Below, one piece after another: positions 43,423 through 52,778 of a DNA stretch of 64,000 nt. A program made the position numbers and the translations under genes. Positions within the stretch are counted from its first letter, which is position 1, and every line of letters starts with the position of its first letter. The DNA comes from Rhizobium leguminosarum (lineage in GTDB: Bacteria; Pseudomonadota; Alphaproteobacteria; Rhizobiales; Rhizobiaceae). The notes below the pieces were generated by a model. The model saw only the letters and a program-made list of their open reading frames with translations, searched no databases and was not told the origin of the DNA. The DNA is taken from the NCBI RefSeq assembly GCF_001652265.1, contig NZ_LWBS01000109.1, positions 124,001 through 188,000 of the forward strand, given 5' to 3'.

Positions 43423-44142
43423 TCAGATCAGTTTCTCGGCCATGATGGCGTCGTCTTCGAGCCAGAGCTGAACCGCCTGTCCGCGAAGATTGGGTGCCAT
43501 GTCTTCCGCCATTTTGTAGATACCGTCGATTGCAACCAGCTCGGCCTCGAGCTTGCGGCAAAAGATCCGGGCTGATGCATTTCCGATGGACCCCGCCATG
43601 GCCCGTCCACGCAAGGCGCCATAGATATGGACGGACCCGCCGGCGATGACCTCGGCACCCGAGGCGACCGAACCGATGACCGTGACGTCGCCTTCCGGAA
43701 AGATTACCGATTGCCCCGAGCGCACCGGCTCCCGGATGACGATCGATTGCATGGCCGTGCGGGTCTCTGCCACTGCCGGTTTGCCGGGCGAATCGGCAGG
43801 CTCCTTTGCCTGAACCTCGATATCGGAAACCGACCGACCGCCTTTGAGGGCGGGCGGCATGCCGGATCCGAGGATCGAAGGCCGAGCGCCCTCAATGCCC
43901 ATGATGCTGACATTGCGCTTGGCAAGCTCGGCAATCAGGTCCTTCAGCTGCGGCCGGTCGATTTGCAGGTCCGTCAGATCGAGCACGACAGGCCGTCCGA
44001 GGAAGAACCCGGCCGAACGCGCAGCCAGATCGTCCAGCCGGATCAACCAATCATCGATCGGAAGATCCGGAGACAGCATGACCGCGAGGAAAGAGCGGCC
44101 CTTGATGCGGATGGAGCGAGCGTCTGTTAGCACTTTGGTCAT
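43423..44142 (-). CDS. minC: Septum site-determining inhibitor MinC
   Basis: The 239-residue protein has an N-terminal FtsZ-inhibiting domain (1-100) and a C-terminal beta-helix domain (about 130-235) with VIFPEGDVTVIGSVASGAEV and GSVHIYGALRGRAMAG, the typical MinC turns. It blocks FtsZ ring assembly away from midcell. It is first in minCDE, with an 82-bp repeat-containing gap before minD. Confidence 0.94.
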   Translation of the reverse strand: MTKVLTDARSIRIKGRSFLAVMLSPDLPIDDWLIRLDDLAARSAGFFLGRPVVLDLTDLQIDRPQLKDLIAELAKRNVSIMGIEGARPSILGSGMPPALKGGRSVSDIEVQAKEPADSPGKPAVAETRTAMQSIVIREPVRSGQSVIFPEGDVTVIGSVASGAEVIAGGSVHIYGALRGRAMAGSIGNASARIFCRKLEAELVAIDGIYKMAEDMAPNLRGQAVQLWLEDDAIMAEKLI

Positions 44143-44351
44143 CTATGTGAAGAAATCGTTGACCATGTCTACCGCTGCTATGGTTAACAAAAAGTTAACG
44201 CGGCCTTAACATTACCCACAATCACAGCAGATTCTTCAAGCGCCGGATTGCCGCAAGTCACTGGAAAACCGCTGCAATCTCCGGAAGAACGGAACGGTTA
44301 ATGACGCGGCTTTGAACGTGGGCCGCAAATCTGCCGCTGCTTGGGTAACGC

Positions 44352-44954
44352 TCAGCCTTCCGCCTTGCGTTGTGCGTTGGAAATGGCGCGCGCGGCCTCT
44401 TCGGAGGAGTTGGCGAGCGTGCGCATTTCGGCGGCAAGCACCGCAAAGCCCGATCCGGCCGTGCCGGCGCGAGCAGCCTCGATGCCGGCATTGACCGCGA
44501 GCAGCTTCAGGTAACGCAGCGATTGCAGGATTTCATTGGTCTTCGAAGCGGTGATGCGCATGTCGGCGGTCTGGTCATCGATTCGCTGATAGAGTGATTC
44601 GATGTTGATGATGCTGCCTTCGAGATAGAGAAGCTCACCCTTCTCGTCCCAGATGCCGCCGCCGGTCTCGGTCACCCAGATGAGATGACCCATGGCATGG
44701 CGGATGCGGTACTCCATCGTCCAGTCCGTGCGCTTCTCCAGCGCCCGTCCGACGATCTCGTCCATCAGAGGCACGTCTTCCTGGTACATGATCGAGGTGA
44801 AGGTCCGCGTGCGGTTGCCGATGATTTCGTCGACGGGATAACCGAAGATGCGCTCGATGCCATTGGTCATCTCAAGCATCGTGTAGTTTTCATCGGCACG
44901 GCAGCGATAGAGAAAACCGCTCATGCGCCCGAGAATGCTCGTTTGAAAATCCAT
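44352..44954 (-). CDS. PAS domain protein with short chemoreceptor-like C-terminus
   Basis: The 200-residue soluble protein has a PAS_3 domain (about 10-125: GFLYRCRADENYTMLEMT, FGYPVDEIIGN, WTMEYRIRHAMGHLIWVTE). A short segment resembling the tip of a methyl-accepting signalling domain follows (LLAVNAGIEAARAGTAGSGFAVLAAEM split at 150-180), ending after about 50 residues of it. The full MCP coiled coil and methylation helices are absent, so this is a short cytoplasmic chemoreceptor-like protein or a truncated one; similar short forms occur in Rhizobium. The preceding GTG at 44961-44963 is an alternative start. Confidence 0.75.
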   Translation of the reverse strand: MDFQTSILGRMSGFLYRCRADENYTMLEMTNGIERIFGYPVDEIIGNRTRTFTSIMYQEDVPLMDEIVGRALEKRTDWTMEYRIRHAMGHLIWVTETGGGIWDEKGELLYLEGSIINIESLYQRIDDQTADMRITASKTNEILQSLRYLKLLAVNAGIEAARAGTAGSGFAVLAAEMRTLANSSEEAARAISNAQRKAEG

Positions 44955-45074
44955 GAAGGCCACATTCGAAGAGAAGAGTTGCAGATGGATTTATGTCGTC
45001 TAATTTAAAAGGCGCACGTCACAATGCCGGAAGAGTGCACGAACACCCTCCTCCGGCAATGCAGGCCCGCCTCA

Positions 45075-46412
45075 TCAGTTGCGCAGATATTCCTCCATGG
45101 AATCGTCAAGCGCCTCGACCCACGGCGTGTGGTGCGTCGGCGACAGGTTGCCGGTCATTAGCGATCGGTAGGCATGGTCGCGGAAGCCCATGATGTTGTT
45201 GGCCTTGTGATGTTCCCACTCCATGAAGGTCTGGTTGGTCCCCTCGATGTCGAAGGAGGGATAATCGGTTTCGGCGAGCAGTTCCTTCACATAGTCGCCC
45301 TGATACCAGATCATCTGCTCGGCATCTTCGAGCGTCTCCTCGCGGGCGCGCCACATGTCGAAATTGGCCTTCAGCTCCTCTTCGGACGGCAGGGCGATGC
45401 GGCCCATCATCACGTCGCGCGCCCACCAGGCCTGCACGTCGAACATGTTGAAGGTGTAGAACTGGTCCTGCATGCCGATGTAGAAAAGCTGCGGGTTCTT
45501 GTCGAAGATCACGCCTTTGTAGAGGCTGTCGGCCCAGAGGCGGTTGGCCGTCTTCAGCCGGAGATCGTCAGGCAGGAAGGGGAAATGGTGCTGGTATCCG
45601 GTGCAAAGGATCACGGCATCGACCTCTTTGGTCGAGCCGTCGAGGAAGTGCGCCGTGCGGTTTTCGAGCTTCACCAGCAGCGGCCGTTCTTCGAAATTCT
45701 CCGGCCACTTGAAGCCCATCGGCTTCGAGCGGTAGCTCGTCGTCACCGATTTCGCGCCGTATTTCCAGCATTGTGAGCCGATGTCCTCGGCCGAATAGCT
45801 GCGGCCGACAAGCAGGATGTCCTTGCCCTTGAACTCCAGCGCGTCGCGGAAGTCGTGGGCGTGCAGCACGCGGCCGTTGAACGTCCTCACGCCCTCGAAA
45901 TAGGGCACGTTCGGCGTCGAGAAGTGACCCGATGCCACGACGACATAGTCGAACTCCTCGTCATACATCCGGTCCTCGACGCGGTTATGCGCCGTCACCG
46001 TGAATTTCTTCGTCTGATCGTCGAAGCGAACCATGCGCACCGGCGAGCTGAAGCGCACCCAGTGGCGGACATTCGCCTTCTCGACGCGGCCCTTGATATA
46101 ATCCCAGAGCACGGCGCGCGGCGGATAGGAAGCGATCGGTTTGCCGAAATGCTCCTCGAAGGAATAATCGGCGAATTCGAGGCATTCCTTCGGGCCGTTC
46201 GACCAGAGGTAACGATACATGCTGCCGTGGACCGGCTCGCCATATTCGTCGAGCCCGGTGCGCCAGGTATAGTTCCAGAGCCCGCCCCAGTCCGACTGCT
46301 TTTCGAAGCAGACGATCTCCGGAATCTCGGCGCCCTTCTGGGCGGCCGATTGAAAGGCGCGCAGTTGCGCCAGCCCGGAAGGCCCGGCACCGATGACGGC
46401 TACTCTTGTCAT
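45075..46412 (-). CDS. tmm: Trimethylamine monooxygenase Tmm (flavin-containing monooxygenase)
   Basis: The 445-residue protein matches bacterial Tmm along its length. It has the FAD motif GAGPSG (8-13), the [19 protein letters not shown] segment, the FMO signature [11 protein letters not shown] and the NADPH site [11 protein letters not shown]. It oxidises trimethylamine (and other tertiary amines) to N-oxides with NADPH and O2. It is the last gene of the minus-strand run GcvT-like, Dmm subunits, tmm, 40 bp after the heme subunit gene. With Tdm it gives TMA to dimethylamine. Confidence 0.92.
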   Translation of the reverse strand: MTRVAVIGAGPSGLAQLRAFQSAAQKGAEIPEIVCFEKQSDWGGLWNYTWRTGLDEYGEPVHGSMYRYLWSNGPKECLEFADYSFEEHFGKPIASYPPRAVLWDYIKGRVEKANVRHWVRFSSPVRMVRFDDQTKKFTVTAHNRVEDRMYDEEFDYVVVASGHFSTPNVPYFEGVRTFNGRVLHAHDFRDALEFKGKDILLVGRSYSAEDIGSQCWKYGAKSVTTSYRSKPMGFKWPENFEERPLLVKLENRTAHFLDGSTKEVDAVILCTGYQHHFPFLPDDLRLKTANRLWADSLYKGVIFDKNPQLFYIGMQDQFYTFNMFDVQAWWARDVMMGRIALPSEEELKANFDMWRAREETLEDAEQMIWYQGDYVKELLAETDYPSFDIEGTNQTFMEWEHHKANNIMGFRDHAYRSLMTGNLSPTHHTPWVEALDDSMEEYLRN

Positions 46413-46452
46413 GAAGCATTCCCCTCTTGATTATATCGCATTGCCCTGCGTG

Positions 46453-47493
46453 TCAGTCCGGATAGATGCCGGGGCTAGTCGGCGCCCCGTCGTCATATTT
46501 GGAAAACCAGTCGATCGTCGTTTCGCGGAAGCGGGTGAGGCCCTTGTAGTCGATGAGCTCGGGCGGCAGCGTTTTCAGCACGCGCGGGAAGCGCCGCGCC
46601 CATTTCGGCACGGTGACGAGCTCTTCCATGTTCATCAGGTAGCAGCGGATGACGAAGAGGATGGCGTTGGAGCGCGGCAGGCGCCAGAGGCTCTGCAATT
46701 CGACACGCAGATGCACCTTCTCGCCGACATTGTCCGGTGTCACCGTCGTGCGATCCGGACCCCATTTGTGATAATTCTCCGGGCTGGTGTCGAGCCGCGG
46801 ATTGATCGTCATCGTCCAGTTGAAGCGCCGTGTCGGCTTACCCTGCTGCAGGTTCAACAGGAATTTCAGCGCCCGGTCGAAGACGCCGATCTGGTGGGCG
46901 AGCGGCACAGGCCCGTGCCATTCCATGAAGTTCATGCCGATATCGAAATCGAGTGACCAATCGGCCTGCGTCGTCACCATGCCGGCGTCCATCCAGAGAT
47001 TGCTATCGCGCTGGTCGACGATGCAGAAATCGCCCTGGGCCTGGCGGGTGATATATTCGAAGGGTTCATAGGGCAGCGTCGAGGCATCGCCAAAGGTGAA
47101 GCTGTCGTCGATGCCGAGCGGGCGGTTGATCCAGCGCCACTGGTCGCCGTTGCGGATCAGGGTGAAATGGTCGGGGTAACCCGCCGCCTGCTCTTCCATC
47201 AAAAGTTCGAGCGTATCCCATTGCGCGCTCATCATGTGCGGCAGCGCCTGATAGCGTAGCGGATCTTCCTTCAGGACCAGCGCCCGGTCGTGCATCTCGG
47301 CGACATAATGCTCGTCGACGTCGATCAGGCTTTCGTAGACGGTTCCCGCCCGACCGTGCACATGCGGCTCCATATTGACCGAATACATGTATTCGTCGCG
47401 GTCGAAGGGAAACGGGAAACGCCGGATGTTCTCGGGGCTGTTCCGATAGCTGAAATCGTTCCGGAAGGTTTCCTGCTTGAAGACGATTGCCAT
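46453..47493 (-). CDS. Heme-dependent oxidative N-demethylase (DUF3445), dimethylamine monooxygenase catalytic subunit
   Basis: From the ATG at 47491-47493 the protein has 346 residues and is a DUF3445/HDOD-family protein (IRRFPFPFDRDEYMYSVN; YRQ-rich core; TRRFNWTMTINPRLD). The family contains the heme oxygenase-type subunit of dimethylamine monooxygenase (Dmm), which oxidises dimethylamine to methylamine and formaldehyde with electrons from a flavin/ferredoxin reductase. That partner is encoded immediately upstream. I do not assign the subunit letter, because naming differs between reports I can recall. The longer frame upstream overlaps the reductase gene and is unlikely. Confidence 0.82.
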   Translation of the reverse strand: MAIVFKQETFRNDFSYRNSPENIRRFPFPFDRDEYMYSVNMEPHVHGRAGTVYESLIDVDEHYVAEMHDRALVLKEDPLRYQALPHMMSAQWDTLELLMEEQAAGYPDHFTLIRNGDQWRWINRPLGIDDSFTFGDASTLPYEPFEYITRQAQGDFCIVDQRDSNLWMDAGMVTTQADWSLDFDIGMNFMEWHGPVPLAHQIGVFDRALKFLLNLQQGKPTRRFNWTMTINPRLDTSPENYHKWGPDRTTVTPDNVGEKVHLRVELQSLWRLPRSNAILFVIRCYLMNMEELVTVPKWARRFPRVLKTLPPELIDYKGLTRFRETTIDWFSKYDDGAPTSPGIYPD

Positions 47494-47524
47494 GTCCGGT
47501 TTCCTTGTTCCGCTTCCGATGCCG

Positions 47525-48490
47525 CTAGAGATCAAGATGCAGCGTGTTTCCCTCGAAGCGGGAAACACAGATCATCACCTTGCGGCCGGATGCTTTTTCT
47601 TCGTTCGTCAGATAGACGTCATGGTGCAGCAGCTTGCCGTCGCAGGTGACGACCCCGGTCTCGCATTGACCGCAGGCGCCGCCGCGACAGAGGAAGGGCG
47701 CGTCGACGCCCGCCGCCTCGATCGCCTCCAGCATGCTTTCGTGATGACCGACGTTCACGGTCTTGCCCGACCGCAGGAGCTCGATCGCGAAGGGCTTGCC
47801 GGGTAGCGACGACAGGAACCGTTCCGAATGCAGGTTCTGCTCCGGCCAGCCGGCGTCCAGTCCCGCCTTCAGCACGCCGTCGATCATGCCTGTGGGGCCG
47901 CACACATAGAGATGCGTGCCGAGCGGCTGGGTGCCGAGCAGGCGCGTCAGGTGGATGGCGCCGCCTTCGGCGTCGCAATAGATCTTGATACGATGTGGGC
48001 CGTAGCGCTCGACGAGTTCCTGCCAATATGCGCCGCGGTCGCGCGTGCGGATGGCGTAATGCAGCTCGAAATTGGCGCCCTCGCGGGAAAATTGCTCCAT
48101 CATCGCGATGAAGGGGGTAATGCCGATGCCGCCGGCGATCAGAAGGTGCTTGCGCCCGCGCCAGTCCGGCTGGAACAGGTTGACGGGATAGCTGACCTTG
48201 AGCTCGTCGCCTTCGCTGAGCTTCTCATGCATGAAGGTGGAGCCGCCGCGCGACTCCTCGACGTGCAGCACGCTGATCTCATAGGCTGCGCAATCATGCG
48301 GCGGCGACATCAGCGAATAAGCATTGCGGCGCATATGGCCGCCATCGTTCATCAAAACGATGACGTGGGCGCCGCCGGAGAAATAAGGCATCGGCTTGCC
48401 GTCAAGGCGCTCGAAACGGAAGCGCTTGACGCGCTCGGCGATCGGCGTGATCCGCGTCACGCGGACAGGAATTTCAGTACCACCGCTCAA
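47525..48490 (-). CDS. Dimethylamine monooxygenase reductase (FMN/FAD, NAD(P)H, 2Fe-2S)
   Basis: The 321-residue reductase has a flavin domain (RRNAYSLMSPP), a nucleotide domain (IAGGIGITPFIAM) and a C-terminal plant-type ferredoxin domain with CRGGACGQCETGVV plus a later Cys. This phthalate-dioxygenase-reductase layout passes electrons from NAD(P)H to an oxygenase. The start is a TTG at 48488-48490 overlapping the upstream stop. It lies between the zinc-ribbon and heme subunit genes, so it feeds the Dmm complex. Confidence 0.87.
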   Translation of the reverse strand: MSGGTEIPVRVTRITPIAERVKRFRFERLDGKPMPYFSGGAHVIVLMNDGGHMRRNAYSLMSPPHDCAAYEISVLHVEESRGGSTFMHEKLSEGDELKVSYPVNLFQPDWRGRKHLLIAGGIGITPFIAMMEQFSREGANFELHYAIRTRDRGAYWQELVERYGPHRIKIYCDAEGGAIHLTRLLGTQPLGTHLYVCGPTGMIDGVLKAGLDAGWPEQNLHSERFLSSLPGKPFAIELLRSGKTVNVGHHESMLEAIEAAGVDAPFLCRGGACGQCETGVVTCDGKLLHHDVYLTNEEKASGRKVMICVSRFEGNTLHLDL

Positions 48491-49092
48491 AGGAACAACT
48501 CCTCCGGATCAGGTGCGCTGCCCGGTTCTTCCGCATCGATATTGACGCCCTGGAAGGCGGCGAGCCGGCGCGAATAATGGTCGCGCACCAGAAGTGGCAG
48601 CCCGCAATGGCTACAAGTGAAGGGGCTGGTGGTGACGTCGTCGGTGATGCCCTTGCAATGGACGCATTGCACACGCCGGGCCAGCGAGCCGCGATGCTCG
48701 GTGATGACGGAGGCATGGTCCGTGCCGTAATCGAGCGCCACCAGCATTGCCTGGCCGATGAAGCCTTCCGTGCCCGACAGATAAAGCCGCGTGCCCATAT
48801 GGGCGGTGGCGAGCGAACCCTTCAATCGGAAGAGCAGCGTGGCGATCGTCGGCGCCGTGAAGAACATGTCGGCGCCGAGCCGGCGCAGCGCCTCGTCCAG
48901 GCCGGTGCCTTGCGAGCCGCGGGCGACATAGAGGATTTCGCTGCGGGAAAGAGCCGTTTCGTCAAGCGCCGGCTGCTGATCAAGCAGAGCCTTGGCGCCC
49001 TCCCCTTCGAGCGCGAAAATGTGCCGCCGGGCGCGCGGCTGGATGGTCAGGCCCGTGTAGACTGGTCGGCTCTTGATGCCTGCAACGAGCAT
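48487..49092 (-). CDS. Dimethylamine monooxygenase zinc-ribbon subunit (DmmA-like)
   Basis: The 201-residue protein has a central alpha/beta region (MGTRLYLSGTEGFIGQAM) resembling a ferredoxin-reductase nucleotide domain. A C-terminal zinc ribbon follows (CVHCKG and CSHCGLPL). This pairing fits the accessory subunit of dimethylamine monooxygenase. It overlaps the reductase gene by 4 nt and lies 11 bp after the GcvT-like gene. Its exact role in electron transfer or assembly is not settled by sequence. Confidence 0.75.
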   Translation of the reverse strand: MLVAGIKSRPVYTGLTIQPRARRHIFALEGEGAKALLDQQPALDETALSRSEILYVARGSQGTGLDEALRRLGADMFFTAPTIATLLFRLKGSLATAHMGTRLYLSGTEGFIGQAMLVALDYGTDHASVITEHRGSLARRVQCVHCKGITDDVTTSPFTCSHCGLPLLVRDHYSRRLAAFQGVNIDAEEPGSAPDPEELFL

Positions 49093-49103
49093 TCGCGTGC
49101 TCC

Positions 49104-50237
49104 TTAACCTACGGCAATCCTCTTCTTCTTCTCCGGATCGTCGAAAGGAAGCGTGTGGGCGGTGGCGCCTGCCTTCACGGTCTTGCCGCGGACCTCGAGT
49201 TTCGTCCCATGCACCGCCTTGTCAACGTCCAGACGGGCAATCGCCATGGATTTCTTCGTCAGCGACGAATAGCTCGGGCAGGTAATGACGCCAACCTTTT
49301 TGCCGTCGGCAAAGACTTCGTCGCCGAGATCGGCCGGTCCGTCGGCATCGATCAGCATGCCGAAGATCTTGAAGCGTTCCTTGCCCTTGAGGCGAGCATG
49401 TTCCTCGGCGCCGCGGAAGCCCGTCTTGCCGGGGCTGACGGTAAAGTCGAGGCCGAGTTCCCAGAGACTGTCGCCGGGCGGCTGATCGGCGAAGGGATAC
49501 ATCTGCGAATTGTCGTAGGGGTAGAAGAGCAGGTAGCTTTCGACCCGCAGCATGTCGAGAACAGAGAAGCAGCAGGGGATGATGCCCATTTCCTTGCCTT
49601 CCTCGACGATCCGGTCCCAGACCATGACGGCGTCCTGGCCGCGCACGAAGATCTCGTAGCCGCGCTCGCCTGTATAGCCGGTGCGCGAGATCATCACCGG
49701 TGCGCCGAACAGTGTCGTCTGCATATGATGGAAATATTTGAGGTCGCGGATGCCGGGGACATATTTGGCGAGATAATCGATCGCGATCGGCCCCTGCAGC
49801 GACAGGTCATGCAGGTCGTCGTCGAAGAGGACCGCGCAATTGCGGCCGGCGGCCTGCTTGACGAGTTCCTCGTGGCCGGAGCCGGAGCCATGCACCAGCA
49901 TCCAGGAATTCGGGCCGGTGCGATAGACGATGCAGTCGTCGGTGAAGTGGCCGCGGTCGTTCAGCATGGTCGCATAGACCGACCGGCCGGGGTAGATCTT
50001 CGTCAGGTCGCGGGTGGTGATGGAGTCAAGCACGGCGATGGCGTGCGGACCAACCAGGTGCACCTTCTTCAGGCCCGAGACATCCATGATGCCGGCCTTG
50101 GTACGGACGGCGACATGTTCTTCAGACATGTCCTTGTCGTAGGTCCAGGCGGTGCCCATGCCGCTCCAGTCCTCGAGCTTCGATCCCAGAGCGCGATGCC
50201 GATCCGCCAAGACGGAGAAACGCCATGATAAAGCCAT
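49104..50237 (-). CDS. GcvT-family folate-dependent aminomethyltransferase/demethylase-like protein
   Basis: The 377-residue protein is a full GcvT/DmdA-type protein with the N-terminal AGIMDVSGLKKVHLVGP, the folate pocket SRTGYTGERGYEIF and the C-terminal barrel. It is too far from the glycine-cleavage context to be GcvT itself. It lies directly upstream of the Dmm subunit genes, so a likely role is capture of the methyl/formaldehyde carbon from dimethylamine onto tetrahydrofolate. A 174-bp gap with a promoter-like AT-rich tract precedes it. Confidence 0.78.
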   Translation of the reverse strand: MALSWRFSVLADRHRALGSKLEDWSGMGTAWTYDKDMSEEHVAVRTKAGIMDVSGLKKVHLVGPHAIAVLDSITTRDLTKIYPGRSVYATMLNDRGHFTDDCIVYRTGPNSWMLVHGSGSGHEELVKQAAGRNCAVLFDDDLHDLSLQGPIAIDYLAKYVPGIRDLKYFHHMQTTLFGAPVMISRTGYTGERGYEIFVRGQDAVMVWDRIVEEGKEMGIIPCCFSVLDMLRVESYLLFYPYDNSQMYPFADQPPGDSLWELGLDFTVSPGKTGFRGAEEHARLKGKERFKIFGMLIDADGPADLGDEVFADGKKVGVITCPSYSSLTKKSMAIARLDVDKAVHGTKLEVRGKTVKAGATAHTLPFDDPEKKKRIAVG

Positions 50238-50411
50238 TGTCCGTTCCCTTTTGTTTCCTCTACGGAATATTTATTTCCTGACTATATAAGTCTTTCGCGC
50301 CGTGGCAACCCCGCCCGACATGCATTTCCCAAACTTTTGACGGCGCTTGCTGCAACCTTCACCATCTGAACAACGGATGCGGCTACGCTTTTGCCGTCCC
50401 CCAACCCGTCT

Positions 50412-51296
50412 CTAACCCATGCGTTCGGAGGCGTAGCTGCCGGGGCTTGCCGGGAAGACCACGGTGCGGTTGCCGTTGATGAAGGTGCGGTGGTGGATAT
50501 GGGCGTGGATGGCACGCGCCAGCACCTGGCTTTCGACGTCGCGGCCGATCGAGACATAGTCGTCGGGCGACTGTGCATGGGTGATACGCGCCGTGTCCTG
50601 CTCGATGATCGGACCTTCGTCGAGATCGGCGGTGACGTAATGCGCGGTTGCCCCGATCAGCTTCACGCCGCGGCCGTAGGCCTGCTTGTAGGGGTTGGCG
50701 CCCTTGAAGCTCGGCAGGAAGGAATGATGGATGTTGATGATCCGGCCAGACATCTTCTGGCACATCTCGTCCGACAGGATCTGCATGTAGCGGGCGAGCA
50801 CGATCAGTTCCGTGCCGGTTTGTTCGGCCACTTCCATGATGCGGGCCTCGGCCTGCACCTTGTTGGCCTTGGTGACCGGAATATGGTGGAAGGGGATGTC
50901 GTGGTTGACCACGACCTTCTGGTAGTCGAAATGGTTGGAGACGACGCCGACGATGTCGATCGGCAGCGCGCCGATCTTCCAGCGATAGAGCAGGTCGTTG
51001 AGGCAATGGCCGAAGCGCGACACCATCAGCAGCACCTTCATGCGCTTCTCGCTGTCGTGAAAATCGTAATCCATTTCGAAGGGAGCCGCGACGGCTGCAA
51101 AACCGACGTCGATATCGGTGCCCGAAAGCCCCTCTTCCGAAATGAAGCTGACGCGCATGAAGAACTTGCCGGTATCGAGATCGTCGAACTGCGAGCTGTC
51201 GATGATGTTGCAGCCCTTGTCGGCCAGATAGCTCGAAATCGCCGCGACGATGCCGCGCGTCGACTTGCAGGATACGGTGAGTACGAAGTTCTTCAT
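50412..51296 (-). CDS. purU: Formyltetrahydrofolate deformylase
   Basis: The 294-residue protein has an N-terminal ACT domain (1-85, LTVSCKSTRGIVAAISSYLA) and a formyltransferase-like catalytic domain with VSNHFDY, the HHSFLPSFKGANPYKQAYGRG loop and the YVTADLDEGPII aspartate. PurU hydrolyses 10-formyl-THF to formate and THF. In methylamine-pathway clusters it frees folate for more C1 acceptance and releases formate. It follows gmaS by 94 bp. Confidence 0.93.
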   Translation of the reverse strand: MKNFVLTVSCKSTRGIVAAISSYLADKGCNIIDSSQFDDLDTGKFFMRVSFISEEGLSGTDIDVGFAAVAAPFEMDYDFHDSEKRMKVLLMVSRFGHCLNDLLYRWKIGALPIDIVGVVSNHFDYQKVVVNHDIPFHHIPVTKANKVQAEARIMEVAEQTGTELIVLARYMQILSDEMCQKMSGRIINIHHSFLPSFKGANPYKQAYGRGVKLIGATAHYVTADLDEGPIIEQDTARITHAQSPDDYVSIGRDVESQVLARAIHAHIHHRTFINGNRTVVFPASPGSYASERMG

Positions 51297-51390
51297 GCTG
51301 TCACTTTCTTCGCCATATCAAGTGCAGGGGACCCGATCACGCCGGAGCCTGTTCGCCCCGGCGCGTCGGTGATTGGAGGCGTCCAGCCAC

Positions 51391-52698
51391 TCAGATGTCG
51401 AGCGTACTGTCGCGTTCCCACTGGGTGAAATGCGAGCAGTAGGCGTTCCATTCCTGATGCTTGAGCTTGAGATAGGCGGCGGAAAACTCAGCCCCGATCG
51501 CTTCCTTCAAGCCCTCGTCGGCATCATAGGCACGTAGCGCGTCGAGCAGGTTGAGCGGCAGGCGCGGGGCGTCCTTCACCAGGTACCCCTCGGCATACAT
51601 GTCGATATCGTAGTGGCGGCCGGGGTCTGCCTGGCTGCGGATGCCGTCAAGGCCGGCCGCGATGATGATCGCCTGCAGCAGGTACGGGTTGACCGCACCG
51701 TCCGGCAGGCGCAGCTCGAAGCATCCCGGCCCCGGCACGCGCACCATGTGGGTGCGGTTGTTGCCGGTCCAGGTGACGGTGTTCGGCGCCCAGGTGGCGC
51801 CCGATGTCGTGCGCGGCGCGTTGATGCGCTTGTAGGAATTGACCGTCGGATTGGTGATCGCGGCCAGCGCGGAGGCGTGCTTCATGATGCCGCCGAGGAA
51901 GGTCTTACCCTGAGCGGAGAGCCCAAAAGCCATTTCCTTGTCCGCGAAGGCGTTGACCTTGCCATCGACGTCCCAGACCGAGATGTGGGCATGGCAGCCG
52001 TTTCCAGTCAGGCCCTTGAAGGGCTTCGGCATGAACGTCGCGCGAAGCCCGTGTTTTTCGGCGACCGACTTGACCATGAACTTGAAGAAGGAGTGCTTGT
52101 CCGCCGTCTGAAGCGCGTCGTCATATTCCCAGTTCATCTCGAACTGGCCGTTCGCGTCCTCGTGGTCGTTCTGATAGGGCTTCCAGCCGAGCTCGAGCAT
52201 GTAGTCGCAAATCTCGGCGATGACGTCATAGCGACGCATCACGGCCTGCTGATCGTAGCAGGGCTTCTCGGCTGTATCGAACTGGTCTGAAATCACCGAG
52301 CCGTCCGAGGAGATGAGAAAGAACTCGGGCTCCACGCCGGTTTTCACCCGGAGCCCTTCTTTCGCAGCTTCAGCGACCAGTCTTTTCAGCACCACACGCG
52401 GTGCCTGTTCGACGGGCTGATCGTCCATGACACAGTCGGCAGCAACCCATGCGACGTCTTTCTTCCAGGGTAGCTGGATGACGGAGGAAGCATCAGGAAG
52501 CGCGAACAGGTCGGGATGGGCAGGCGTCAAATCGAGCCAGGTTGCGAAGCCCGCAAAGCCGGCGCCATCTTTCTGCATATCGGCGATGGCTTCTGCCGGG
52601 ACCAGCTTGGCGCGTTGGCCGCCGAACAGGTCGGTATAGCTGATCATGAAATATTTGATGCCTTTGTCTCTGGCAAAAGCAGCAAGGTCCAGTGTCAT
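51391..52698 (-). CDS. gmaS: Gamma-glutamylmethylamide synthetase (type III glutamine-synthetase-like)
   Basis: The 435-residue protein belongs to the GmaS/GlnT branch of the glutamine-synthetase superfamily. The N-terminal beta-grasp has YTDLFGGQRAKLVP, and the ATP-grasp region shows the metal-binding Glu in EPEFFLI, GQFEMNW and NGCHAHIS. GmaS joins methylamine to glutamate with ATP. Its place beside mgs and mgd genes favours GmaS over ordinary glutamine synthesis. In Sinorhizobium the homologue is called glnT. Confidence 0.88.
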   Translation of the reverse strand: MTLDLAAFARDKGIKYFMISYTDLFGGQRAKLVPAEAIADMQKDGAGFAGFATWLDLTPAHPDLFALPDASSVIQLPWKKDVAWVAADCVMDDQPVEQAPRVVLKRLVAEAAKEGLRVKTGVEPEFFLISSDGSVISDQFDTAEKPCYDQQAVMRRYDVIAEICDYMLELGWKPYQNDHEDANGQFEMNWEYDDALQTADKHSFFKFMVKSVAEKHGLRATFMPKPFKGLTGNGCHAHISVWDVDGKVNAFADKEMAFGLSAQGKTFLGGIMKHASALAAITNPTVNSYKRINAPRTTSGATWAPNTVTWTGNNRTHMVRVPGPGCFELRLPDGAVNPYLLQAIIIAAGLDGIRSQADPGRHYDIDMYAEGYLVKDAPRLPLNLLDALRAYDADEGLKEAIGAEFSAAYLKLKHQEWNAYCSHFTQWERDSTLDI

Positions 52699-52778
52699 TT
52701 TCGTTCCCCTTTGGATTTCTTGGAGACACTTTGCTTATGGATGCGAGACGGCCGGGACGTTTGCCCGGCCGGTAGAAA

